Shown here: one piece after another, positions 44,222 through 52,528 of the stretch
Numbering within the stretch: position 1 is the stretch's first letter
Layout: the number at the start of each line of letters is the position of its first letter
Assembly: GCF_018334155.1 (NCBI RefSeq)
Contig: NZ_JAGXTP010000001.1
Coordinates: forward strand, 1,674,001-1,738,000
Origin: Devosia litorisediminis
GTDB taxonomy: Bacteria; Pseudomonadota; Alphaproteobacteria; Rhizobiales; Devosiaceae
Reading direction: 5' to 3'
Length of the DNA: 64,000 nucleotides
The notes under the pieces: model-generated
The model's database searches: none
What the model was told of the DNA's origin: nothing
The model's input: only the letters and a program-made list of their open reading frames with translations
Position numbers and translations under genes: made by a program

Positions 44222-45967
44222 TTATGAAAGCTCCGTCGGTGCGGAGACCCCCAGAATTCCCAACGCGTTGACGATGACCTGACGGACAGCGTCGACCAAG
44301 GCGAGTCGGGCTAAAGTCAGCTTTGGGTCGTCAGAGTTAACAAAACGTAACTGCGGGTCATCCTTGCCCTTCGCCCAGAAGCCATGGAACGCCGCAGCCA
44401 ACTCATGCACGTAGAATGCAATACGGTGCGGTTCATGCGCAATAGCGGCTGCAGTGACAGTGCGCGGCCAGGCGGCGAGCACCCGAACCAGGTCGAGTTC
44501 TTCAGGCGTGACAATACGTTCGATCTCGGCAGCGGCGAGCGCTGCGGGTGATGTATCGAGCGCCGGCAGGTCGCGGGTCGCGGTCTTGAAGATCGAATAA
44601 GCGCGGGCGTGAGCGTACTGGACGTAGAATACGGGATTGTCCTTGGTCTGCTCTTTTACCAGGGCAAAATCGAAATCCATGGACGCGTCATTGCGCCGAT
44701 ACATCAGCATGAAGCGAGTCGCGTCGGCGCCAACTTCCTCAACCACATCGGCCAGCGTGACCAAATCGCCGGAGCGTTTGGACATCTTGAAGGGTTCGCC
44801 GTTCTTGAGCAGGCGCACCAGCTGGCAGATACGAACATCCATATCAGCGGCGTTCAGCGAGACAGCCTTGGTAGCGGCCTGCAGGCGTTTGACATAGCCG
44901 GAATGGTCGGCGCCAAGCACATTGATCATGTGGTTGAAGCCGCGCAGGAACTTGTTGCGGTGATAGGCGATGTCGGCGGCAAAATAGGTATAGGAGCCGT
45001 CGGACTTGATCAGCGCGCGGTCAGTGTCGTCGCCAAAATCGGTGGCGCGGAACAGCGTCTGCTCGCGATCTTCCCATTCCTCGGGCGTCTTGCCCTTGGG
45101 CGCTTCGAGACGCCCTTGATAGATCATGTCCTTTTCACGCAGCCACTGCAGGGTGAGGTCGATATCGCCCCCCTGCCCGTGTAGCTGGCGCTCCGAGAAG
45201 AACACGTCGTGATGGATGCCCAGCAGTGCCAGATCTGCCTTGATCAGCTCGAGCATGGCAACAAGCACCCGCTCCCTGACGATGGCCAGCGCTTCGGCTT
45301 CGGGCTTGGCCAGCAGGCTGTCGCCAAACTCGACCTTGAGTGCCTCGCCGACGGGCACAAGATAATCACCGGGATAGAGACCGGGCGGGATCTCGATGGT
45401 CTCGCCCAGAGCCTCGCGGTAGCGCAGCATGGTAGAACGGGCCAGCGTGTCGATCTGGCTGCCAGCGTCGTTGATGTAATATTCGCGGGTCACCTCATAG
45501 CCCGAATAGGCCATGAGCGAGGACAGGGTGTCGCCAAAGACGGCGCCACGGGTGTGGCCCACATGCATGGGCCCGGTCGGATTGGCCGAAACATATTCGA
45601 TATTGACCGCCGCGCCGCCGCCGAGCGTGGAGCGGCCGTAATCGGCGCCCTGCTGGGAAATGGCGCGCAGCACCTGATGCCAGACCGGCGCATCGAGCCG
45701 GAAGTTGATGAAGCCGGGGCCGGCCACCTCAACGCTGGTGACGTCGCTATCGTGCCTGAAGTGATCGACCAGAGCGGTGGCCACTTCGCGCGGGTTCTTG
45801 CCCAGCGGCTTGGCCACGACCATGGCCGCATTGGTGGAGAGATCACCATGGGCCGCGTCGCGCGGTGGCTCAACCACGATACGGGCGAGCAGATCGGCAC
45901 CAATCTCGGGGTAGAGAACATGCATCGCATTGGCGACACGCGCGGAAAACAGAGCGAAAACGTCCAT
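44222..45967 (-). CDS. argS: Arginyl-tRNA synthetase
   Basis: The 581-residue class I synthetase has an N-terminal Add-1 domain, the HIGH motif as 'NPTGPMHVGHTRGA' and the KMSKS motif as 'FKMSKRSGDLV'. The C-terminal anticodon-binding DALR domain ends in 'DAVRQVIVNALGILGV'. ArgRS needs tRNA-Arg for activation. It is downstream of dgt on the same strand, separated by 30 bases. Confidence 0.98.
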   Translation of the reverse strand: MDVFALFSARVANAMHVLYPEIGADLLARIVVEPPRDAAHGDLSTNAAMVVAKPLGKNPREVATALVDHFRHDSDVTSVEVAGPGFINFRLDAPVWHQVLRAISQQGADYGRSTLGGGAAVNIEYVSANPTGPMHVGHTRGAVFGDTLSSLMAYSGYEVTREYYINDAGSQIDTLARSTMLRYREALGETIEIPPGLYPGDYLVPVGEALKVEFGDSLLAKPEAEALAIVRERVLVAMLELIKADLALLGIHHDVFFSERQLHGQGGDIDLTLQWLREKDMIYQGRLEAPKGKTPEEWEDREQTLFRATDFGDDTDRALIKSDGSYTYFAADIAYHRNKFLRGFNHMINVLGADHSGYVKRLQAATKAVSLNAADMDVRICQLVRLLKNGEPFKMSKRSGDLVTLADVVEEVGADATRFMLMYRRNDASMDFDFALVKEQTKDNPVFYVQYAHARAYSIFKTATRDLPALDTSPAALAAAEIERIVTPEELDLVRVLAAWPRTVTAAAIAHEPHRIAFYVHELAAAFHGFWAKGKDDPQLRFVNSDDPKLTLARLALVDAVRQVIVNALGILGVSAPTELS

Positions 45968-45997
45968 GATAGACCTGACTATTGAAGTGGGCCGGGG

Positions 45998-47191
45998 TTA
46001 ACGGAAATCCGGGCGAGCGTCAAACAGCCGGGCATACTCATCGAGCGCATAGGGATCGGTCATGCCGGCAATGAAATCGGCCACCACGCGTGCCAGTGCG
46101 GAATCGCTGACAGCAGCCTGCGCCGCAACGCCCCAGCGCCCCGGCATGTCGCGGGTTTCCATATAGTGCGCAAAGATGTCGGAGACGAGTTTTTCGCTCT
46201 GACGCACCGACACCATTACCGATTCATGGCGATAGACGCGCTGGAACAGGAATGTCTTGAGACCGGCAACCGCCTTGGCAATGGCGGGCGAGAACGCCAC
46301 CAGCGTCTTGCCCGCCATGCGCACGTCTTCAGCGGAGGTGACGCCAGCGGTGCGGATATTGGCTGCAGTGGTGCTGATAACATCCTCGATACTGCGGGTG
46401 ATCAGGCGGCGCTGCACTTCATGGGCCTGCCGCTTGGGGGCCACATCGGGGTAGCGATCGAGCACTTCGTGCACGATGGGGCCGGCAAAGGGCACATCGA
46501 GCAGATCGGCCAGAGTGAGCAAGCCGGCGCGCAGTGCATCGTCAATATCATGGGCATTATAGGCGATATCGTCGGCAATCGCGGCGGTCTGGGCTTCAAG
46601 CGAGGCAAAGCTGGACAGGCGCAGATCGGCGACGGCGGGAATATCGTCATAGCCGGCGGGCAAACCCTCCTGGGCATATTTGCCAAAGGGTGTGCCATCG
46701 GGATTGGTCAGCGGACCATTGTGCTTGAGGATGCCCTCGAGCGTCTCCCAGGTGAGGTTGAGCCCGTCATGCTCGGCATAGCGGTTCTCCAACCGGGTGA
46801 CGACGCGCATGGCCTGGATATTGTGATCAAAGCCACCATAGGGCGCCATGGTGGCGTGTAGAGCGCGCTCGCCGGCATGGCCGAAAGGGGTGTGGCCCAG
46901 GTCGTGCGACAGGGCAATGGCTTCGGCGAGGTCTTCATTGAGATGCAGCGCCCGGGCCATGGAGCGCGCCATCTGGCTGACCTCAAGCGTGTGGGTCAGC
47001 CGATTGCGGAAATGATTGCCATCATGCTCGAAAAAGACCTGGGTCTTGTGCTGCAGCCGCCGGAACGCGGTGGAATGGATGATGCGGTCGCGATCGCGCT
47101 GAAACTCGCTGCGGGTCGGGCTGGGACCAGCGCCATCAATGCGACCCAAAGAAAGTTCAGGTTTGGAAGCGTAAGCAGCAGTATCGCTCAT
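45998..47191 (-). CDS. dgt: Deoxyguanosinetriphosphate triphosphohydrolase-like protein
   Basis: The 397-residue HD-domain protein hydrolyses dNTPs to deoxynucleoside and triphosphate. The metal-binding motif runs through 'HFRNRLTHTLEVSQMAR' (His), 'AIALSHDLGHTPFGHAGE' (HD) and 'AIADDIAYNAHDIDDALR' (Asp). The N-terminal 'DRDRIIHSTAFRRLQHKTQVF' is typical of the family. Members of this alphaproteobacterial type often act on several dNTPs, so the name dgt is approximate. It is divergent from erpA, with 99 bases between the starts. Confidence 0.94.
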   Translation of the reverse strand: MSDTAAYASKPELSLGRIDGAGPSPTRSEFQRDRDRIIHSTAFRRLQHKTQVFFEHDGNHFRNRLTHTLEVSQMARSMARALHLNEDLAEAIALSHDLGHTPFGHAGERALHATMAPYGGFDHNIQAMRVVTRLENRYAEHDGLNLTWETLEGILKHNGPLTNPDGTPFGKYAQEGLPAGYDDIPAVADLRLSSFASLEAQTAAIADDIAYNAHDIDDALRAGLLTLADLLDVPFAGPIVHEVLDRYPDVAPKRQAHEVQRRLITRSIEDVISTTAANIRTAGVTSAEDVRMAGKTLVAFSPAIAKAVAGLKTFLFQRVYRHESVMVSVRQSEKLVSDIFAHYMETRDMPGRWGVAAQAAVSDSALARVVADFIAGMTDPYALDEYARLFDARPDFR

Positions 47192-47290
47192 CAGTGATGG
47201 TCGCCCAATCTTTTGGCCCTTTTCATTCCGGTGCAGAGTTCCTATTTTAGCGTGACCGTTATGACATTACGAAACGGCACGGAACTGATT

Positions 47291-47641
47291 ATGACCGAAA
47301 CCGCTCTTGCTCCCACCCAAGTCGTCCTGACCGACAGCGCCGCCAAGCGCGTGTCGCGCATCCTGTCCAAGGAAGCCGAAGGGACGGTGCTGCGCATTTC
47401 GGTGGCCGGCGGCGGATGCTCCGGATTCCAGTATGAATACAATCTCGTACAGGAAAAGCCCGGAAGCGACGACACCGTTCTGCAAAAGGGCGACGCGGTG
47501 GTGCTGATCGATTCCATGAGCCTGGAATTCATGGGCGGTTCGGAGATCGATTTCGTCGATGATCTGATTGGCCAGGCGTTCCAGATCCGCAACCCCAATG
47601 CGGTGGCATCCTGCGGCTGCGGGACCAGTTTCGCGGTCTAG
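47291..47641 (+). CDS. erpA: Iron-sulfur cluster insertion protein, A-type carrier
   Basis: The 116-residue A-type carrier has the three conserved cysteines Cys43 ('GGGCSGFQYEY'), Cys108 and Cys110 ('SCGCGTSF'). These hold a [2Fe-2S] or [4Fe-4S] cluster that is passed to apoproteins. ErpA is preferred over IscA because no isc genes are near, and the sequence begins without an extension. The ATG at 47291 gives the usual length; in-frame starts at 47213 and 47261 lack support. Confidence 0.93.
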   Translation: MTETALAPTQVVLTDSAAKRVSRILSKEAEGTVLRISVAGGGCSGFQYEYNLVQEKPGSDDTVLQKGDAVVLIDSMSLEFMGGSEIDFVDDLIGQAFQIRNPNAVASCGCGTSFAV

Positions 47642-47692
47642 CCTTTGGCCGCGCGAAGCGGCTAAGCTCCCGTCAAAGCGGGAGGAAATTTG

Positions 47693-48808
47693 ATGAAGCT
47701 TGAGCAGGCGCTGGACGCGGTGGTCGATACGGCCATCAGCGAGAAACGCATTGTCGGCAGCGTCCTGCTGGTGCGCAAGGATGGCCGCCCGCTCTACGAA
47801 AAGGCGCATGGTCTGGCCGATCGCGAGGCCGGACGCGCCATGTCGCGCGACACGATCTTTCGCCTGTCATCGGTGACCAAGCCCATCGTCGCCGCGACCA
47901 TTCTGGCGCTGATGGAAGCGGGCAAGATCCGGCTTGATGACGCGGTGACGGTCTATCTGCCCGATTTCAAGCCGGCGCTGGCCGATGGCAGCGTACCGGA
48001 GATCACCATCCACCATTTGCTGACGCACAGCGCCGGACTGGCCAGCGGGCCGCTGTTGACGCCGGCGGAAACAGCTGCGGGGGTCAATCGCTGGCACCTG
48101 GGGCGCGAAACAATCGTGGCGCGGCTTGCGGCGCAGGAGCTGTTGTTTGCGCCGGGCACGGGGTGGGCCTATGGGCCCTCGATCGACGTGCTGGGCGTGA
48201 TCGCGGGGCAATTGGTGGGCGGCACGCTCGAAGACGCCATCACCCGGTACGTAACCGGCCCGTTACAAATGGACGACACGCGGTTTGGCGTGCGCGACAC
48301 AAGCCGGCTGGCGGCGGCCTATGCCGATGGGACAGAGGGCGCGGTGCTGATGGGCGATCCGCATAGCGTTGCCAATAATTGGGGCGGGGTGACCACCTAT
48401 GATCCGGGGCGGATTTTCGACGCGCAGGCGTTTCAATCGGGGGGTGGTGGCGCTGCCGGTACGGGCCCTGATTTCATGAGGCTGCTGGAATGCCTGCGCA
48501 GCGGCGGCGGGCCGATCCTGCAGCGCGATACCGTCGCCATGGGCATGGCCAACCAGACCCCGCAACTGACGCATGCGGTGAGCCCGGGGCTGCAGTTCAG
48601 CTATTTCGGGGCCTGGGTTGCCGACGCCAGGGCGGCGGGGCTGCCCGTGGCGCCCGGCACCAATCGCTGGGGCGGGATATACGGGCACCACTGGTTCGTT
48701 GATCAGGCCAATGGGCTCAGCGTGGTGTCGATGAGCAATACCGGGCTGGAGGGCAGCGACGGGGCCTATCGGGATGCAGTGTATGACGCGATTTATGGTG
48801 CGCTCTAG
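47693..48808 (+). CDS. Serine hydrolase, EstB-like (beta-lactamase fold)
   Basis: This is a 371-residue cytoplasmic-looking protein without a signal peptide. The nucleophile motif S-x-x-K is 'SVTK' (Ser60-Lys63). The second motif is 'YGPS' (asparagine of YxN replaced), and near the C-terminus 'WGGIYGHHWFVD' corresponds to the W-G-G region of EstB-type esterases. It therefore looks more like an esterase than a beta-lactamase. GGGAGGAAATTTG precedes the ATG at 47693. It lies between erpA and xth on the same strand. Confidence 0.88.
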   Translation: MKLEQALDAVVDTAISEKRIVGSVLLVRKDGRPLYEKAHGLADREAGRAMSRDTIFRLSSVTKPIVAATILALMEAGKIRLDDAVTVYLPDFKPALADGSVPEITIHHLLTHSAGLASGPLLTPAETAAGVNRWHLGRETIVARLAAQELLFAPGTGWAYGPSIDVLGVIAGQLVGGTLEDAITRYVTGPLQMDDTRFGVRDTSRLAAAYADGTEGAVLMGDPHSVANNWGGVTTYDPGRIFDAQAFQSGGGGAAGTGPDFMRLLECLRSGGGPILQRDTVAMGMANQTPQLTHAVSPGLQFSYFGAWVADARAAGLPVAPGTNRWGGIYGHHWFVDQANGLSVVSMSNTGLEGSDGAYRDAVYDAIYGAL

Positions 48809-48859
48809 TGTTGCCCCCTGCCCGTTGGAGGGCTAGTTTTCAGGCAACGGAGACTTCTC

Positions 48860-49639
48860 ATGCGCATCGCTACCTGGAACATTAACGGCATCAAGGCCCG
48901 ACTCGAATTGCTGGTCACCTGGCTGAGCCAGGAAAAGCCGGACATCGTGGTGTTGCAGGAGATAAAATCGGTCGATGAGGGCTTCCCGCGCGCCGAGATC
49001 GAGGCGCTGGGCTACAATGTCGAAACCCATGGCCAGAAGAGCTGGAATGGCGTGGCCATCCTGTCGCTGCTGCCGTTTGACGAGGTCACGCGTGGCCTGC
49101 CGGGCGATGACAGCGACGAGCAGGCGCGGCTGATCGAAGGCGTGTTTTCGGTCGAAAGCGGTGCGATCCGCGTGTGCGGCATCTATCTGCCGAACGGCAA
49201 TCCGGTCGAGAGCGAGAAATTCCCCTACAAGCTGGCGTGGATGCGCCGGCTTGAGGCCTATGTGGCTGAGCGCCTGCTGCTCGAAGAACCATTCATCCTG
49301 CTGGGCGATTTCAACCTGATCCCGGCGCCGATTGACGCGCATGATCCCAAGGCGTGGTGGGGCGATGCACTGTATCGCCCCGAAAGCCTGGAGCGGTTCC
49401 GGACGCTGTCCAATATGGGCATGACCGACGCGCTGCGGGCCACCACATCTGAGGAAGCCTATACGTTCTGGGACTTTCAGGCTGGGGCGTGGCGGCGCAA
49501 TGCGGGCATCCGCATCGACCATCTGATGCTCTCGCCACAGGCGGCAGACCGGCTTGATGATGTACGGGTGCACAAGGATGTGCGCGGCTGGGAAAAACCC
49601 AGCGATCACGTCCCTGTCGAAGGCCAGTTCAGCTTCTGA
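48860..49639 (+). CDS. xth: Exodeoxyribonuclease III / AP endonuclease
   Basis: The 259-residue enzyme belongs to the endonuclease/exonuclease/phosphatase superfamily. Catalytic residues are in 'IATWNINGIKARL' (Asn7), 'PDIVVLQEIKS' (Glu34), 'ILLGDFNLIP' (Asp and Asn) and the final 'PSDHVPVEGQF' (Asp-His). It cleaves at abasic sites in base excision repair and removes 3' blocks. GGAGACTTCTC precedes the ATG. The gene name xth is used because the ExoIII type is clear but xthA versus xthA2 is not. Confidence 0.95.
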   Translation: MRIATWNINGIKARLELLVTWLSQEKPDIVVLQEIKSVDEGFPRAEIEALGYNVETHGQKSWNGVAILSLLPFDEVTRGLPGDDSDEQARLIEGVFSVESGAIRVCGIYLPNGNPVESEKFPYKLAWMRRLEAYVAERLLLEEPFILLGDFNLIPAPIDAHDPKAWWGDALYRPESLERFRTLSNMGMTDALRATTSEEAYTFWDFQAGAWRRNAGIRIDHLMLSPQAADRLDDVRVHKDVRGWEKPSDHVPVEGQFSF

Positions 49640-49669
49640 TCAAACCCGAGGCCTGGCGCCGCGGGCGGC

Positions 49670-50479
49670 TCAGAAACCAGCAAATTGCGGGGCGATGGAC
49701 TGAGCCAGAGCATTGGCTTCGGCCTGTTCATCAGCGGTCGAGAGCGAAATGGCGTGGTTGAGCTTTTCATCCACCCAGCCTGCATCGGCCGTGCCGCTGC
49801 AGCGCTGGTGGGAAATGGTCAGCCACATCAGGCCTTCCACCGGCTGGGCTTCGATGCCCTCAACGCCATTGAACAGCAAATCGCCGAGCTGGGCCTGGGC
49901 AGGGCAATGCCCCTTGCGGGCCGCCAGTGAGAACCAGCGCGCGCTTTGCAACGGATTCACGCCCATTTCCTCTTCCTGCATGTAAAGCAGGCCGACGCGA
50001 TACTGCGCATCGGCATCGCCGAAATAGCTGGCGGCGTGCAGCAAGAGCGCGTGGGAGCGATTGGCGTCGGCGGGAATGCCAGCGTCTGGCAGACCCTGCT
50101 TGTAGTAATCGCCAACCTTGACGAAAGAGCGCGCGACGATATCGGCTTCAACGCCCTTGGGCGCGGCATCGGCGTGCTGATTGGCGATCTGGGCGAAATA
50201 ACCAAATGCCTTGACCGGATCGCGGGCAACGCCTTCGCCATTTTCATACATGGTGCCGAGCTGCCACATGGCCATGGGCTGGCCGGCATCAGCGGCATTC
50301 TGCAGGGCCGCGATCAACTCGCCGCTGGACACACCGCCACCTGCCCCATCGAGCATGTTGGCCATGTTCAGCGCAGCATCGGCCGCGGTTTGTGCGTGCA
50401 CGGGCAGGATTGAGGCCGAGAAGGCCAAAACGGCTGCAATCGTCACGGAAATCAGGGATTTTTCCCTAATGGCCCGCAT
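49670..50479 (-). CDS. Secreted Sel1-repeat protein
   Basis: The 269-residue protein has a signal peptide (1-30, ending VHAQ) and at least three Sel1-like repeats in 'AMWQLGTMYENGEGVARDPV', 'DADAQYRVGLLYMQEEEMGV' and 'GHCPAQAQLGDLLFNGVEGI' (about 75-235). Sel1 proteins are alpha-solenoid scaffolds often linked to envelope or signalling complexes. AAAAGGAGTACG precedes the ATG at 50479; longer in-frame extension upstream is not supported. It converges on xth. Confidence 0.88.
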   Translation of the reverse strand: MRAIREKSLISVTIAAVLAFSASILPVHAQTAADAALNMANMLDGAGGGVSSGELIAALQNAADAGQPMAMWQLGTMYENGEGVARDPVKAFGYFAQIANQHADAAPKGVEADIVARSFVKVGDYYKQGLPDAGIPADANRSHALLLHAASYFGDADAQYRVGLLYMQEEEMGVNPLQSARWFSLAARKGHCPAQAQLGDLLFNGVEGIEAQPVEGLMWLTISHQRCSGTADAGWVDEKLNHAISLSTADEQAEANALAQSIAPQFAGF

Positions 50480-51034
50480 CGTACTCCTTTTGCCCACACC
50501 GAAGCGGGCTGCGTTCTTCTCGCGAACCCGGACATCCGGGCGCTGTTGTGGGGTGTCGAGCCTAACGGCCAAAGCTGGGTGGATCGACTGGCGTACCCGC
50601 GTGACGCTGCGCGGGGAAAGCGCTGTTAGGAAACTGTTAAACTTCGTTTGTGACCGCATTGAAGCCGCGCCCATCACAAGGATGGAATTGGCATCATCTG
50701 CATAGGGCATTGGTGTCAGCTGCGCGGCAGCTATAGCGTTGGTCACGTCGAAGTCTAACCTCCCACTGTATGCCAAACCGCTGGCAAAACTGCGTTTTCA
50801 CGCGATCACCGGCAATTGTGCCAAATCTCTTGAACCTGACGGGGCGGTAACAATGCGTGCGCAGACACTGTCTTGCGCGCGATTGGCCATCCGCCCCAGA
50901 TGTCCAAGCCAAGCTTGTTTAGGGTGAGATTGTGGCGACAAACATCGCCAAATGGTTGCGAGTTGGCCTGATAATTTCGATTCAGACCCGCTGTTGCTGA
51001 ATCGTCACATAGCGCGGCCCGTCAGTGATTCCGC
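50480..51034. other. Intergenic stretch without supported gene
   Basis: The 555 bases between the Sel1 gene start and the amine oxidase stop hold no gene I can support. The part next to 50480 must contain the Sel1-gene promoter. Two short inverted repeats are seen: CCCGGA-CAT-TCCGGG (near 50527) and AAGCTT within CAAGCTTG (near 50911). A 62-codon frame at 50739 has no ribosome binding site or family similarity. I see no RNA gene. Confidence 0.4.
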
Positions 51035-52399
51035 TCAGGCGTCGATCTCCAGCAATCGAGCCGCGGCACGGCGACCCGATAGCAGCGCGCCATGAACCGT
51101 GGCGTGATAAGCGAAATCGGTATGTTCGCCGGCAAAGAACAGGGTTTGGGATACGGGCGTCTTGAAGGATTCGAAATCTTCGGGCGTGCTGCCAAAGCCG
51201 GCATAGCTATAGGCGCCAAGGGCATGCGGATCGGTGGACCAATGGGTGGCAATGTGGGCGACGGGTTCGGGGATGGTCTCCCCAAAGACCTCACGCAGCA
51301 CGTCCATGGCGTCCGCCACCATTTCGGCATCGGTCATGGCATCGGCGGCAAAGGCGTAATTGCCGAAGCTGAGCGGCAACAGGATGTTCTGGTCTGAAAA
51401 GGTGCGGTAGTTCAGGATATAGGGCCAACGCCCCTTCACCTCGTTGAGAACGCCGAAATACTGGACATCTGTCGGCCAGAACGGCTCGGCAAATTGCAGG
51501 GCCAGCTTGGTGACGGTTCCCATGGGCATACGCTCAATGGCCTGCGCAAGCCTCTTGGGCAGGGGCGGATCAAAGGCAATGGCAACCGCCTTGAGCACAC
51601 CAAGCGGCGCGGTACAGATGACGTAATCAGCCTCGTAGGCGGTGTCGCCGACATAGACCGTTGCGCCATCATCTTCTTCATAGGCCACGGCGCGAACAGC
51701 AGCATTTAGGGCTATGTCAAAGCCGGTGCTGAGTGGGGCAAGGATCGAGTCATAGCCGCTGAGCGGAATGACATCCTCGCCGTCAAAATTCTCATCAGCC
51801 GAGAAGTAGAAGGCAGATAGCTGCTCGACCGGGCCGCCGGCGTCAAATTCAATGGCCGCGGTGACGTACCAGCGGAACACCGGATCTTCGAGCAGGCCCG
51901 GCGACACACGATCAAGGGCCTGGGCCAGCGTGGTGTCATCGTCAAGATCGTCCTCGATCAGGGCGGCCGCGTGTTCGGCGCGTGCATCAAGCCCATCGAT
52001 ATGTTCATCGCCGACATCGTCGCCCTGCGCGGTATAGACCTCCAGGGAGTCATCATCGGTTACAAAGGTGGTGCCATCGACATCGGCCAGCAACTGGCTG
52101 ACCGGATTGCCATCGGGGCCGTGTATCCAGCCGGCACCCCATTCGAAGGGCGCGCCCAGTTGCCAATCGGTGTGGATGCGGCCGCCAATGCGGTCGCGCG
52201 CCTCAAGCACGAGAACATCATAGCCCTGGGCCATCAGCTCGTGCGCCGCCGCCAGACCCGCCATGCCGGCCCCGATGACGATGATGTCGTAATCGGTCCT
52301 TGCAGGCGCGCTCTGCGCCATAGCCCGTATTGGGGCCGTGCCCGCCATGCCTGCCGCGGCGGCAATGCGCATGAAGCTTCGGCGGCTGACATCGTTCAT
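51035..52399 (-). CDS. Tat-exported flavin-containing amine oxidase
   Basis: The 454-residue protein has a twin-arginine signal peptide, 'SRRSFMRIAAAAG' (Arg6-Arg7) ending near AMAQ. The FAD-binding 'IIVIGAGMAGLAAAHELMAQ' follows, then 'LEARDRIGGRIHT' and 'PFEWGAGWIHGP' as in polyamine and monoamine oxidases. The C-terminus 'LFFAGEHTDFAYHATVHGA' is the flavin-proximal motif of the family. The enzyme is therefore expected to be folded with FAD in the cytoplasm and exported by the TatABC of this same window. Its substrate is unknown. GGGAGAGCCAT precedes the ATG at 52399. Confidence 0.9.
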   Translation of the reverse strand: MNDVSRRSFMRIAAAAGMAGTAPIRAMAQSAPARTDYDIIVIGAGMAGLAAAHELMAQGYDVLVLEARDRIGGRIHTDWQLGAPFEWGAGWIHGPDGNPVSQLLADVDGTTFVTDDDSLEVYTAQGDDVGDEHIDGLDARAEHAAALIEDDLDDDTTLAQALDRVSPGLLEDPVFRWYVTAAIEFDAGGPVEQLSAFYFSADENFDGEDVIPLSGYDSILAPLSTGFDIALNAAVRAVAYEEDDGATVYVGDTAYEADYVICTAPLGVLKAVAIAFDPPLPKRLAQAIERMPMGTVTKLALQFAEPFWPTDVQYFGVLNEVKGRWPYILNYRTFSDQNILLPLSFGNYAFAADAMTDAEMVADAMDVLREVFGETIPEPVAHIATHWSTDPHALGAYSYAGFGSTPEDFESFKTPVSQTLFFAGEHTDFAYHATVHGALLSGRRAAARLLEIDA

Positions 52400-52464
52400 A
52401 TGGCTCTCCCCCATTGCCCCATAGTTTCGGGCTGGCGGCTGGACCGCAAGCAAAACCGCGAAAA

Positions 52465-52501
52465 ATGGCAACGGCCAGCCCCTTTCCTGGGGGCTGGCCG
52501 T
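52465..52501 (-). terminator. Terminator downstream of valS
   Basis: A perfect 12-base stem ACGGCCAGCCCC (52471-52482) pairs with GGGGCTGGCCGT (52490-52501). On the minus strand a run of five T begins at 52466, five bases after the stem. It lies 28 bases after the valS stop. Confidence 0.7.
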
Positions 52502-52528
52502 CCGTGCATTGCACTGGTGATCGGGTGC

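Noticed and set aside
50739-50927. 62-codon frame in the gap before the amine oxidase
   Set aside because: There is no ribosome binding site, no signal peptide and no family resemblance, and composition is unlike nearby genes.
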